From positions 452,781-516,780 of the forward strand of contig JALMQS010000880.1 in the NCBI GenBank assembly GCA_024734495.1: DNA of 64,000 bases. The letters run 5' to 3'. Shown here piece by piece: positions 42,840 to 54,289 of this stretch. Below the pieces are notes generated by a model. That model saw only the letters and a program-made list of their open reading frames with translations. It made no database searches and was not told the DNA's origin. How positions within the stretch are numbered: the stretch's first letter is position 1; every line of letters begins with the position of its first letter. The position numbers and the translations under genes are program-made. The stretch comes from Forficula auricularia. Taxonomy: Eukaryota > Arthropoda > Insecta > Dermaptera > Forficulidae.

Positions 42840-44700
42840 ACATTTTTGCAGTAATTCAAAAAACGAACTCTTCCCCCGCTTGCTGAAATCGGAGGGCGGA
42901 GTGGTCCAAAAGACCCAGAGGATAAAAAGGCCGGAGAACAGACTGACACACGAAAGTCTTCCTCCAAGACATCAGGACACTGCGGAGTGGACGGATCCAC
43001 AACGTCCAATAAGCCGAGCTCTCGTCAAAACACAAGACATTTACTGGACTAGCTGGGGTACACATTCGTGCTTTCAATTGATACCGGAGAGTAGATTTCT
43101 CTAATCCTCCGGAGAAATTGTAACAATCAATTAGGTTTAGACTGTAAAACGATACGCCTTTTGAATGTAAAAGGTTTAAGAGGCCAACAACGTAACTTCA
43201 TCTAAAGGTTTAGTAGATTTGAAAATTGGTTTCAATTGCGTCGATGATGGCTATGAATGTGATCACCGTTCCATGTTGTAAACAGCACAAATTTGGACTA
43301 TACTGATCGACCCATTAAAAGAAGTCAATTTACAAAAATTTGTTGGTTGGTTACCGTTATCAGATGGCATGTTTATGCACCCCACACCACTGAGTCCCTA
43401 ATAGGAGCAGATTTATTTTTCAAAATTAATGCTAAACGACATTAGGAAAAGTCAAGATCAAAATCTTGTAGCACAGAATACCTCGTTAGGTTTGGATCCT
43501 GTCTTCGGAAGAGGCCCCAAGCAAAATTATACAAAAACGGGCACAATTTTAATAATAAAAATACTATGTAGCAGCAGCGTTGAGAAGATAATTACCCCCA
43601 ATGTTTTAAAGCTGATGGACTTGGATTCGACGCCAGACCATACACGGCAAGATAGCATCTCAAATGCTCTTTAGAGTTACAATTCCAATTCAGAATTTGA
43701 AACCGAAGAGAATGGAAGTGGCCGATTGCACGTGGCACTACCTTTCAACATTGAGTCCCCAATTTTGGAGTGACTCACGCACTATAAGCTCTTACCATAT
43801 TAAAAAAGGCGAAGTTAAATTGACTCGTTCAATCCTCTATTAAAGGAAGAATATTTTCAGTTACTTCGATGCATCAAAAGAATTAGATTTTATTGGTGCT
43901 AAGACATATTACAATGAGTCATCGATATAAACAAAAAGTACATCAACAATTTTACCTCCCCACATTTCGGGGCACACAAGAGTTTGAAATCTATGCGTCC
44001 CCTAAGAACTCAGTTTCCCAGATGGATCAGCTACAACAGAGGCTAAATCCTCAAAAATATTCGTTGAATGATTGCACTAGAGAGGCCGTGTGACACCTCC
44101 AGAATGGCGCACGTCTAGTTTTTAACCAGGTTTCGCATACAAATTTGTAGTCTGCCTGATATTGCAAAATGTATCTTCAGAGAAGACTACAATCGGTCTG
44201 ACCACCAAATTACTTACGAATTCTGTGGAAAGGCATGCAGGAAGATGTCATAAACATGCCACAGGACTGGATGTTTACCATTTGGATTCAAGCTCAGCAG
44301 CTTACCTAGCGATAAGATGTTTTAATTTGGTTAGCAGAGAAAAATTCTGCAGAGTACCCACAAGTAGAATCCATGAATTAAAAAGAATACTTATCTAGAT
44401 GATTTTTTAATAAGAGAGTGATTCTCCACAAAGCCTTTTAGCTTAATAAAGATTTAAATTATGTTTTAGGTAAAGGTCATTTTAAATTAGATAAATGGGT
44501 TTCTAATTCCCTAATTTTAGATCTTTTGCAAAAAGAAAATATTTTAACTGCTCAGTCTAAATTTATTCCTTTTTGGAGACCATTCTACAGAATCTTGGGT
44601 TTAGTTTGGTTCTCAGATTCAGATCAATTTTTAATTTCACTTCTTTCCAATGAGAATCTCACAAAGAGAAACATTTTGTCAGATCTTAGCTAAGATTTAT
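42840..44700 (+). pseudogene. pol: BEL/Pao protease and reverse transcriptase, frameshifted
   Basis: At 43429-43674 the frame gives SQDQNLVAQNTSLG, the end of a BEL aspartic protease. At about 43720 GRLHVALPF opens the RT region, near 44130 SLPDIAKCIFREDYN is the RT 'A' motif area, and at 44393-44407 TYLDDF is the catalytic Y-x-D-D box. At 44690 ILAKIYDPLG marks the region after RT typical of BEL. Many one-base shifts separate these. Confidence 0.7.
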
Positions 44701-45400
44701 GATCCATTGGGATGATTTCACCATGCATTATAACTTTTAAAATCATATTTAAAGTTTGTGGAAAGCAGGACTCAACTGGGATGATCCCATGTTGCCTGTG
44801 CTTATCAGGAGCTGTCGGTCAGACTTCGAGAGAGATTGACACAAATTTCTTCATTCCAGAATACAAAGATATTTATTGCTACAAATACTTTGTCCAAGTT
44901 TAAGTTATTTGGATATGCAGACTCTAGTGAATTAGCATACATGAGACTGCTCATTTGACTGCGTAAGAGTATGATTCTGCCAAAATAATTATATTGACAT
45001 CAGAAACTGAGTTTGTGCAAAATTTAGGGTAAGCTCCTTTGAAGTCTTTGGCAATTCCAAGGTTAAGTAACTCTTTGCAACTGCTTTGCGTAGCACCTAG
45101 TTAACTCCATAAAATTTAATCTTAAGAGGCCTTTGAAATCAGACTTGAATTCATTTGATCTGCTTTCCCAGACTCTGGTATCACGTTTTGAACTAGTTTC
45201 TCAGCCACCTTACTGAAATTCTAAAACTTTCTAGTTTCTAATGGGATTACTGACACAGGCCACGAGTTTAGATTTCCCTCCTCCTGGTCGCATGTTCCAA
45301 ACGCAGAAAACACTGCGAGCCTTTGGGGACTAGAGGGATTTCAGTAAGAAAAATTTTTAAACACAGAAATTTTGGAAAAAGAGGTTACAAGGCACGCTTT
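44701..45400 (+). pseudogene. BEL/Pao RNase H and linker, frameshifted
   Basis: KLFGYADSSELAY (about 44890-44935) is the RNase H start, and WSHVPNAENTASLWGLEG (about 45275-45335) corresponds to the HVPS.ENPAD-like end of this domain in BEL elements. Intervening sequence jumps among frames. Confidence 0.6.
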
Positions 45401-46600
45401 TTATCAAACCCCACCCCATTTAGAGAATCCTCAGCAGGGAGTTAGGCCCCAGAGGAAGAAAATAAAAAAGACGCCGTGAAGTTTGTGCACTCACTTCTCA
45501 AAAAAAGAAGAAGTAATATGACAATGTCTTGTCTTGCAATTCCTCTTCAGTTGGAAAAGATTGAGTTTCTCACTTTTATTACTCAGGAGTTGTAGCTGTT
45601 TAAAAATAAAAAGGGCCATATCCCGATGATTACAACGAAAAGTTTAAAAATCGCGAAACCGCATCCTTGCTGGATAGAAGAGATGTTATTAATTCGATCA
45701 AATACAGCCAAGTACGGTCTGTGTCACAGAAATAGTTTCATTACCAGCTTGTAGAAAATCAGGAGCCGTTAGATATGAAAATCCTAACATCTAACAAACC
45801 CATTCAACTGGACAGATTCCACTTGGTAAGGGTAGGAGTCGTTTGAGAAGAAGCTACGCATCCCTACAAACAAAAGCATCACTTTAGTCTCGAAAAGTTG
45901 TTACATAACTAAATTATTAGTTAGGTCTTAGGCATTAAATCGCACTTGCGTGCGAGGCCCTAATGTTATTTCGAGCGCCCTTGATAGCTAAAAATTTTGG
46001 ATAGTACAAAGCGAGAAAGGATTCACTAAGAGAAGGTTTGCCATGAAGAATGCGTTAAAACATGCTTCAAACAGAAGCCGCTAACCTACACACCGCTTAG
46101 CGGGACAATATGCCTGGTGCATGAAGTTAATCCTTCACGACCCTTTTGAGAGCCACAGGGTGGGCTGTGTCGGCCCAATCATGGTCCACTTAAATCTGAG
46201 ACGAGGTTCCAAGCCACAAAAGGTTTACGTTTCCACATTTGTGTCTTATCTGCCACTAAAGCTTGTCATTTCAGAAGTTTGTGCCGGATCTCAGTACAGA
46301 ACGTTTCTTAAATGCTTATAAAAAGACAGATAGAACCCGCAGAGGGGTTCCAAAAGGATATGTTCAGATTCAATGGATGCAACATTTGTCTCCGCTTCCA
46401 AAGATGCGTCAGGTCGGAATTGAACCAGGTGATTTCAAAAATGAACGCTAATCAAGTCGTGAAGTTCTTATCAAGAAGGGAATTCAATCTACTTCGTCAT
46501 TTGTCGTCCCCATCCTACAGCCCTCTACTTCGGTGGACTTCTGAGGAATCATCTGTGCGTGTTTGTAAACAAATACCTTAACAAAGATTGTAGGATCAGA
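45401..46600 (+). pseudogene. BEL/Pao integrase, frameshifted
   Basis: A zinc-binding part is recognisable at about 45780-46080 in pieces. The core appears in three successive frames: 46121-46321 (PIMVHLNLRRGSKPQKVYV), 46263-46451 (DLSTERFLNAYK) and 46312-46581 (FRFNGCNIC, FLSRREFNLL). The split of one continuous core over three frames within 450 bp shows several small indels. DNA integration would be its role. Confidence 0.75.
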
Positions 46601-47418
46601 GCTTTGTAGACGTTGTTGGAGCTACAAAGCTCTTTTTGTGTCAAACGTCAGAAAATCAATGTCAAATTGCAGGGCCTTCTAACCCCTCTCACCGATGACA
46701 GTGAAAGTCATTCGACTAGCATCACCTGAACTTCACACCTACTGGTTGGTCCACCTCTTGTGCAATTGCCGTGTAGAACATTGCATCAAGAAGAAATTGT
46801 AAGTCAAATCAAAGATTCTGGAGAATTTGCAGAAAATTTTAGGCGCCTTGAAGATTTGCAGGCTTGGTCAAGTAATCTACATCAAACATACTGTAGCAGT
46901 GATATAAGGTAAAACCGAAATTGTAAACTAACTAGTTGTAACAAATCAGTAGTTCTTATACAAGACTAGAAAATACTGACTAACCAAGTGGAAGTTTAGG
47001 ACGCGTACTGGAAAGTTTGCACGTAGACAAAGAATGGTACCGTGAGGGTTGGTTAAGTTGAAAACCCGGTTGGGAACAACCAACAAGACCAGATTTGATA
47101 AACGGCTGAGAACACCCATTGCCAATAGAAAATTTAAGTTTGCTAAAGTTGATAAGCAAAATGATTTGTCTAAACCAGAACTCCAGACTACACCGAAGTG
47201 ACTAGGCTCAATTAGGTGCAAAGATCATTAAATTTTTTTAAAAAAAAAAACAAGAAATGTTTATCATATGTCGAAAAATTTGACAAAGTCATTATTACAA
47301 CTGAACGCAGCTGCGAAATGTATCAAGACTCACCCAGCTGTCAAAGACACTTTTAAAGACTTTGAGTTTCAATTCGTTTTAAAAGAGGTCAGCTTTTACC
47401 AAGAATCGGGGAGGTCTA
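46601..47418 (+). other. BEL/Pao 3' internal region and polypurine-like tract
   Basis: After the integrase core, fragmentary coding (C-terminal domain) fades by about 46900. 47268-47400 encodes SKNLTKSLLQLNAAAKCIK in one frame without recognisable domain. AAGAATCGGGGAGG at 47401-47414 precedes the 3' LTR by a few bases and is a candidate polypurine tract. Confidence 0.4.
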
Positions 47419-49158
47419 TGTTCAAACTTAAGAGTTTTCTGACACTTTTTACACAATGTTGAATTCATTTAATTAAAATTAATTCAAATAGTTTTAAGCA
47501 TTTCGAATTTATCAAAAAAATATTATAGAAATTTGTTTTTTCATTTTCTATTGTACAGGATATTTTAATATCTTTTTATTTAAAATATTCTATTGCCGAA
47601 AAAGATTCAAATTTCACAACAAAACTGATATCTTTTCAATCAAAAATCAATTACTACTGGCGACTAATTCAATACTTTGTCGTTTCAAAGGAAATTTATT
47701 TAGAGAAAAATACGAATTCCGGTCGACTGTTAAGCAAGCCTTTCGAGAGAGAACAAAAATACATGTCATCCGCAACCCAGTGATGACGTTCACCAATCAA
47801 GGTCCTGAGTTTCGATCACGTGACCGTCTGGGCCCTCTTCACGGCCAAGGTGAAACCGGGCGAACTCCCGGATCGGTTTAAACGCCCTGCCTATGTAAGA
47901 CCCGAACTCCGGTTGCTCTGCTCGTCTTGTTAAGCGAGAGAGAACTCCTACTGCCTGCGCGAAAAGCCCTTCGAACAGCCCATGTACCACAGTGGCCGGT
48001 TCCGTTGTTCGTCCTTCCTCTTAGCTGGTCGGACCCATAGGATGCTGTTCTTTGCTTTTGGCGAGAAAGATCTTCATTGCCTTGCGAAGGCCATTTGGAA
48101 CAGCTCATATGCAGTAGCTGGTTCGTTGCGTTTTTCACTCGCTGGTGTTAATCCGCCATCTTTAAATATCTTGTTTGATTAATTATACGCTAATTATCAA
48201 CCTGAATTGACGGGTTCAAAGGAACTCCAGAGAAAGGATTTCTCAAATTGCTTTGTTTCCAACTAATGCAAGATTTTGAAAATTGTGGAACAGGACGGAT
48301 ACATCCTCTTTAGAGAAAGGCTTCAGCTAATCGTTTTCAATTGACGAAAAATAATTTCTTTTGGAACAATCATGTTGAAAAACAAGCTAAGTAGTTTAAT
48401 AATTATTTAGTAAAACTGTTTATATATTAATCATTAAATATTCGAAATATTTTCTATTAATGAAAATAATTCACTCTTTAATTCAAGTTGTGCATTACTC
48501 AATTAGCGATATAATTATCAATTAATTCATGAAATATTGCTATGTTACAATTAATATATTAATTACATATAAAGCCTGTATTTATTTTATAAAACATAAT
48601 GTTACTATGGCAGCGTATGCATTTTGATATTTTTCCACTGCTGATTTATTAAAGAAAATAAAAAAGTTGTTATTTTGTTTAAATATTAAATTTGAGTTTT
48701 ATATTGCTTCCTCCGCCATATTTAACAAATAATGAAACAATAAGGAGTCTTCCATCTTCGAGTCATATATGTTTATTTTGTTTAATAACCAATCCTGTTT
48801 TTTGATTATTATTAAAACAAAATCATATTTATTTGAACTTTGAAAAATAAGAATATTTTCCAGAACATTTCACCATTTTTCAAAATAGTTTGATTACTAG
48901 CACATTATTCGACCTGCGGTCAAACCAATTCATTTAACGGTTCCTTTTTTTGAAGTCTTTGGATGCGAAGCGCCAGTTAAGTGGTTTTTCACTAGCTGCT
49001 TCCTGGTCCAGCATCGCCATCCTTCTTGCAACGAGGTTGATATCTCATAATGAGATCTGTATTGCATCAAACCAAAGCGTCCTCTTGAGCTAGACTTCAC
49101 GGGAAGCAAGTCCATTTCAGGGTGTAAACACGTTCTTCGATATTAGTCAATTGATTGA
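47419..49158 (+). repeat. 3' LTR of BEL/Pao element
   Basis: It aligns with 39669-41376 over its whole length, starting TGTTCAAACTTAAGAG. It ends at 'agtcaattgattgaa', directly followed by the second copy of the 49-bp flanking repeat. Against the 5' LTR it has dozens of short indels spread evenly, and relatively few substitutions. Confidence 0.75.
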
Positions 49159-49207
49159 AAAATACTCATACTCGAAAAGATTAAATAAATTTACTGTGCT
49201 TTGTGCG
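49159..49207. repeat. 49-bp direct repeat flanking the BEL element, right copy
   Basis: Identical to 39620-39668 except for one A/G difference ('tttactGtgc'). It continues into unrelated flank 'aatatatag'. Confidence 0.8.
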
Positions 49208-49439
49208 AATATATAGAATATACATCATTTTATTATTCTTAAATTTATTTAGCCTATTTCAAGCGTCTTGTTAAGGATGTTCCCTAATATAGCTCAGATG
49301 CAGTTCACTCTTTCCCCTACTCTCACATGCGCAGAAAGGCAAAAATATTTTCACTGCGTCGTTTCTCGGATCTGGCAACATTGAATTCTTACGGACACTA
49401 AAAGAGAAAGAATAATATATTTTTTTTTATCTATCTAAT

Positions 49440-49695
49440 TAAGAAAGGGAGGAAAAAAAAATCTTTTTCTATTCCTTTGCTAAAAAAGAAGTTTTGAACA
49501 CTACTGTGGAGAGAAGAAGGAAACATTTTGTTTCATTCATTGACCCTTTGAAACCCTGAAGAAGGAGGGAAGAATCCTCCGAAACGTCGGTTTGAAAGGA
49601 AAGGAGGAAGGATTCCAATTAATTACACCTTATTTGATATGTGTTAATTTTTTCTTTCCTCACTACCCCTGGGCTGCCTTCCATTAAATTCAAAT
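49440..49695 (+). repeat. Repeat family A, copy 3
   Basis: It shares the interior 'ctactgtggagagaagaagg', 'attgaccctttgaaaccctgaagaagg' and the right inverted repeat 'ctgggctgccttccatta' with copies at 12.3 and 23.2 kb. The left TIR is degraded ('gggaggaaaa'). Confidence 0.65.
49551..49593 (+). ncRNA. Hammerhead-like motif, family A copy 3 (best preserved)
   Basis: Order: AAACC (helix I), CTGAAGA (core), A, GGAGG-loop-CCTCC (helix II), GAA (core), ACGT (self-complementary helix III half), C (cleavage position), GGTTT (helix I partner). All invariant core bases I know are present. One extra A stands between the CTGAAGA box and helix II, which could impair activity. Dimer-type hammerheads with short helix III are known in Penelope-like elements and retrozymes. 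Confidence 0.45.
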
Positions 49696-50091
49696 AAAAA
49701 AAAAACACTTCATGAAACAGCTCAATGCGAAATTCCAGATTAGAACAGTATAGTTAGGTTGAGAGAATTAGCTAAAAATCTCAAATGCACCAGCTGCAGA
49801 AGTTTTTTAGATATGGAAAAATTGAGTGATTTTGGTGAGACGTTGCCAAGTCGCCATCTCTCACTTGCCATGCCATGAGAGAAAAAATGAAAACCATCAA
49901 AATTACCTAACTTTTTACATTTTTCATACAAAACGAATACCTCTTGATACAATTATTTCAACAGAAAAATATTTGTTATATCTTCAGTTCATGATTCTCA
50001 GTTTTTCAAAATAATTTCAAGAAAATTACGATTGTTGTTTAATGAAACAGTCGCTTTCATATCAATCGGAATAGGGTTCGCGTGTTTTTTT

Positions 50092-50287
50092 TTTTTTTTT
50101 TTTTTTTTTGGCTTTTTTGCCTTTTTAGCCATAAGCCTAATTACGATACTAGTTATATTTTTTTTTTTTTTTAATTTGTCTCTAACCCCGGGGGTCAGAT
50201 TTTAGCTCGATGCCTCGAGTCGGATTCGAACCCGGGTCCCCTGGGTAGCTCGCTGTCACGCTACCGCCTAGCCTATCTGACCCCCCA
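50092..50287 (-). mobile_element. tRNA-derived SINE, copy 1
   Basis: On the minus strand: an A-box-like TAGGCGGTAGCGTG near 50270, a B box GGGTTCGAATCCGACTC near 50230, then a body with 'gtatcgtaattaggcttatggctaaaaaggc' and an A-rich tail (T run at 50085-50110 on +). A second copy in the same orientation lies at 62411-62588. Confidence 0.75.
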
Positions 50288-50693
50288 GGGTTCGCGTGTT
50301 AAATATGCAAATTTCAATGGTCAATATTTACAAATTTAGTGCCGCAAGGATTATTGAAAAAAAATGTATACGTATAAAGGACACTTATAAATATGTGTAT
50401 TCAAAGTTTTAAAAGGATTTCAAGAAAATCAATTTATTAGGAAACGTCCTTAAGTAGGTCAAAATTCGACTATAAGTCTACCCTGAGAAAGAAACAGACA
50501 AAGAAATAAAAGCATCTAATAAAAAGCTTATTATTTGAAAAATTGTCATTTCTTAAAATAATACTTTATCGAAATCTTTAGCTATAAATTCAAAAAATTT
50601 TCGCCTAAGAAAAATAGAATATGGCTGGGGAAGCCATATTTACCATTTCTTACAAATTACCCTAAATTTCAATGATAAATAAAGCCAAAAAGA

Positions 50694-50899
50694 GAACTTA
50701 ATGTTGTGTCTCGAAGTGAATTGCCATTGGTAAATGAATCATGGGAGAAGCACAAAAGCATTTTTGGCGTTTGCCAAGAGTTACGAGCACGAAGTCCCCT
50801 CGAGGAGGATGCTGCTGACCCAGAGGTCCACGCTAAGGCCAGGTTATATTTAGCGGAACAAGAAAGGAGAGGAAACGCCGTATGTTCCACACGATAAAT
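50694..50899 (+). CDS. Unrecognised short ORF in a GC-richer patch
   Basis: An open frame without recognised family, ending CQELRARSPLEEDAADPEV and KARLYLAEQERRG. No ATG lies at the start of the good part and no clear acceptor precedes it; a possible donor GTATGT follows at about 50880. Charged, helix-like composition differs from surrounding random frames, and the patch 50690-51290 is less AT-rich than its flanks. A minus-strand frame (50669-50986) is equally open, so coding in either direction is uncertain. Confidence 0.2.
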
Positions 50900-51537
50900 T
50901 ATCGAGCACGTGGTGTTCGGGTGCCATTCGACCAGCCCTTGGCTATCTTTAGTTATCCGTCGAAACTCTAAAGGAAGAGGTGTCAAAGGTTATTTGAGCC
51001 TCAAAAGGAATAATAGGAGAGCGGATTATCGTCTCCAGTCGAGTCAATAGCGGAGATATAGAAATATTGGTCGCGATAAGACACCGACACATGCCAAAAA
51101 GAAGAACGGGCGTGCATCTTGAAAATCCTTGGATATTGCCCTTTGTACAATCAGATTCCGGCCTCGTTTGAATTTGGCTTCGAGTTCTATTGATTTTTTT
51201 CCCCTCGCAAGTGATTATTTTTAATAAAAGCAAAGATGTCAAAAATATCAATAAAATATGACATAGATATTCAAATATACCAAACAACTTCCTCTTATTC
51301 CACTTTCCTAAACAAACTAAAATAAAAATTTGATAATTAAATTAATTTATTTAATTTTAAAAATAAATTGGATGAAAAAGGTTTTCAAGAAACGAAAGAC
51401 TTTCTCCAATATCCGGAAAATCGCTAATTTATTAATATTTTTTCAGCGAATGGTTGAAAATTGAAAGTTGGCAGAAAGATGCAGTAAAACTTGAAAAAAG
51501 AAAATCAAAGAGGGTATCCTCTGCTTGATTACGGGGC

Positions 51538-51736
51538 AGTTATATGTCGGTTTGTAAAGTCTTTGTTAGTTGACAAACGGTCAAACCTTAGTATTCAGCT
51601 TGTGCCCAATCTGATAAAAGTGCGTGTCAGTTGACAAACGGCGAAACCTTAGTATTCACATTGTGCCCGGCCGGATGGACAATCAGATGACAAGCTCTTT
51701 CAACTTTGTCAACTTTACAAACCGACATACAACTGG
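51538..51736. mobile_element. 199-bp MITE with TIRs and an internal duplication
   Basis: TIRs ATGTCGGTTTGTAAAG near both ends, with outer CAGTT. Inside, 'gttgacaaacggYgaaaccttagtattca' occurs twice (51572-51600 and 51632-51660). No ORF. Confidence 0.7.
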
Positions 51737-52529
51737 CACTAAGTCAGCAATTCTTAACCTGTGGGGTAGCCTTCACTAGGAAGATGGTTATGAATATTGG
51801 GATCTAATTTTTCTTTCAGGCTGGTTATTGGGTACTTGGACTTGAAATAAAATTAGAATTTAAATTTTCAAAATATTGCTACGTTTCGTAGTATATTTTT
51901 CTGCTTCCTACAAAACAATAACAACAATATTGTAAACATATTAATCCATTAAACAAAATATAAATAAAATTTTCTCAATATAATATATTCGGAAAAATTT
52001 TGTTACCACACAATATTCATACCACTTTCAAACCATTTCATTCACTTTGATTTATTTTCTCGAATTTAAAAGATAAAGATTCATTTTTACATCAAAATAA
52101 TTTAGTTTACAAAATTAATTGCTTAGATTATGGGAATCCTTAGGACAGACAAAACTAAACTTGTAATCCAGAATTTACTAACACAAATATTAGATCTGAA
52201 CACAAAATTCCGAATGTATCAAGCTAGCTAAGCTAGCCATTCAATTAGCTTGGAATATAGATAATTTTAATTTTTCTAATCCTAAAATTTTAGATGAGGA
52301 ACTAAGTTTAGAAAAAATATTAATTTTGTTAAATGATTGAAATTTTAAGCAACAAATTGATAAAGGGAGAATTTCTCCAGGAATATTTTGGATTTTTATT
52401 AAACATTTTCTGATTGTTTTTATAAAGAATTGTATTTATTTCTTAACACCATATAAAAAATTAAAAATTTTGAGTGAAAAGCTGCACGGGCTCCCTAAGT
52501 ATAATGGTTAATATAATTATACTGAGTAT

Positions 52530-53173
52530 TAGGGTGCTCCTTATTTGGGATATTTTCGAATATTTATGCTGACAAGGGCTCATATGTGTCAAAATAAATA
52601 AAAAAAAATATCTCCCGGGTTTCAGGTCTCTATCTCAATTATAACCTGTACCCCCAGTAATGTAAGTTTCTCATATAAATAACATGGGTTTTTGGCATTG
52701 AACGATCAATTTTTTATTCCGTCCAAAGTAATGGTTCCAAAAATTTGAAACTCTGTACACTGTATCCTTATAATAATAGCTGTCCCTCAGAATTTTTACG
52801 AATTTTTAGCTATTATAATTTTGGAGTTACATCTGAATAAAATACTGCTATTTCTTAGTATTAGTAAGTTATAAACTCCAAAATTATAATAACTAAAAAT
52901 ATGTAAAAATTCTGAGGAATAGCAACTATTATAAGGATGAAGTTTACAGAGTTTCAAATTTTTTGAACCATTACTTTGGACGGAATAAAAAATTTATCGT
53001 TCAATGCCAAAAACCCATGTTATTTAGATGGGAAAATTAATCGCTCCATAGAACTAGGTTAAAATTGAGATAGAGACTTGAAACTTGGGGGATATTTTTA
53101 TTTATTCATTTCTAGCCATATGAGCCCCTGTCAGCGTAAATATTCGAGGGTATTCAGAATAAGGACCACCCTA
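52530..53173. mobile_element. Near-palindromic hAT-like MITE with perfect 8-bp target duplication
   Basis: The termini TAGGGTGCTCCTTATT and AATAAGGACCACCCTA are inverted. The target 8-mer CTGAGTAT is duplicated exactly (52522-52529 and 53174-53181). Both halves (about 320 bp each) are inverted copies meeting near 52850. A diverged copy is at 29434-29880. Confidence 0.85.
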
Positions 53174-53429
53174 CTGAGTATACTGATTAATATGCATACA
53201 ATCATATAAGTACCAACTAAATATACCTATATATATTTTAATAGATTGTTCTTCTTAAATTCTCTTTGAATTCCCGTCATGAAAGGTTAAACATAAAATC
53301 CTGCTACTTTACTTTTGTATTTTCATTTAAACACAATTTTACATAACCTTCTTCTTAAGAAAAAACACCCTCTCAAGATTATACTTGAAGATTATCATAA
53401 TCAAACAAGATTGGATTGCATATTCATCA

Positions 53430-53640
53430 GCCCTTAGCGCCTTTCTTCTTAGCTTTCACTCCTGAACTCCCTTGGGATCTCCCATGATTAATCTGCGTCG
53501 TTAACGCAATGATGTTTGTCGTTTTCAATGGCCGATGGACGACTCAGAGCCATTAATCACCCATGTTGAGGGCAATCACCCTCCTCCCAAGTCAACTCAC
53601 TTAATATTACTACCTTCATACTGGTTATTTCCGCCAACTA
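53430..53640. promoter_or_regulatory. GC-richer unique block, possible conserved non-coding element
   Basis: It matches no repeat in the window. It contains ATGATTAATC, CATTAATCAC and GTTAACGCAATGATG, which resemble homeodomain/PBC-type and related sites. No ORF or known RNA fold. Function is inference only. Confidence 0.2.
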
Positions 53641-53696
53641 TAATTATTTTCTCAAATATACTATACTTTTATGACTATACTATCTATAATTTCACT

Positions 53697-53960
53697 TGAA
53701 GGAGACAATAAAAGAGTGTGTCTTCTGCTGGAATTATAAATTTTATTTATTTATAACGAGACTATAGTTTCGAGGGCTTTGCCCTCATAAATTAAAACCT
53801 GTGAATACATTGTAATAGACTGATGAAGAGGGCAAAGCCCTCGAAACTATAGTCTCGTTATGAATGGATAAAATTTATAATTCCAGCAGAAGACACACTC
53901 TTTTATTGTCTCCTTCAATATATAAAAATTCTGCTACTCTCGGCAAAAACTTTCAATATA
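53697..53960. repeat. Repeat family C foldback element
   Basis: Inverted arms 53697-53790 and 53825-53917 ('ggagacaataaaagagtgtg', 'tcttctgctggaatt', 'cgagactatagtttcgaggg') are nearly identical. A tail 'ctgctactctcggcaaaaactttca' follows, the same word as next to the copy at 14030-14215. The right arm includes the hammerhead-like core. Confidence 0.75.
53820..53853 (+). ncRNA. Hammerhead-like motif, family C
   Basis: CTGATGA, one extra A, the hairpin GAGGGC-AAA-GCCCTC, then GAA and ACTATAGT followed by C. ACTATAGT is fully self-complementary, so two RNAs could build helix III as in dimeric hammerheads; GTC would be the cleavage triplet. Helix I pairing (AATAGA with TCGTTAT) is weak here. 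Confidence 0.35.
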
Positions 53961-54147
53961 ATTTCACTATTTCTTTTATCTTTGTAAGAGGCTCCTCGGA
54001 GGCCTAATAAACAAAATATAGGTACTTGTGATAAAATTCCTAAGATTGTTGATGATAATTCATGTTTTTACATTTTTAATTGAATATGTGAATAAGAATC
54101 TGTTTTAAAAAAATTAAACATAATAATTTTATTAAAAATGTTGATTT

Positions 54148-54258
54148 TTTTTAAGTGAAACTTCTTTAGCGACGTATCTGTTTGAATTATTGTGTTACAA
54201 TAAAGGAGAAATTATTCAATAGAGGGGAAATAAGAGGCAAGCCTTGACACCGAGAAAA
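54148..54258 (+). mobile_element. Helitron-type repeat fragment (uninterrupted reference copy)
   Basis: It contains 'aagtgaaacttctttagcgac' and 'caatagaggggaaataagagg', parts of which occur separated at 21117-21155 and 21750-21795, and the latter again at 1820-1865. Confidence 0.55.
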
Positions 54259-54289
54259 GAATCATGTGTTGGGTACCTACCTTAGTAGC

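Noticed and set aside
46946..47221. 91-codon minus-strand ORF
   Set aside because: Antisense to the 3' part of the BEL interior; no domain.
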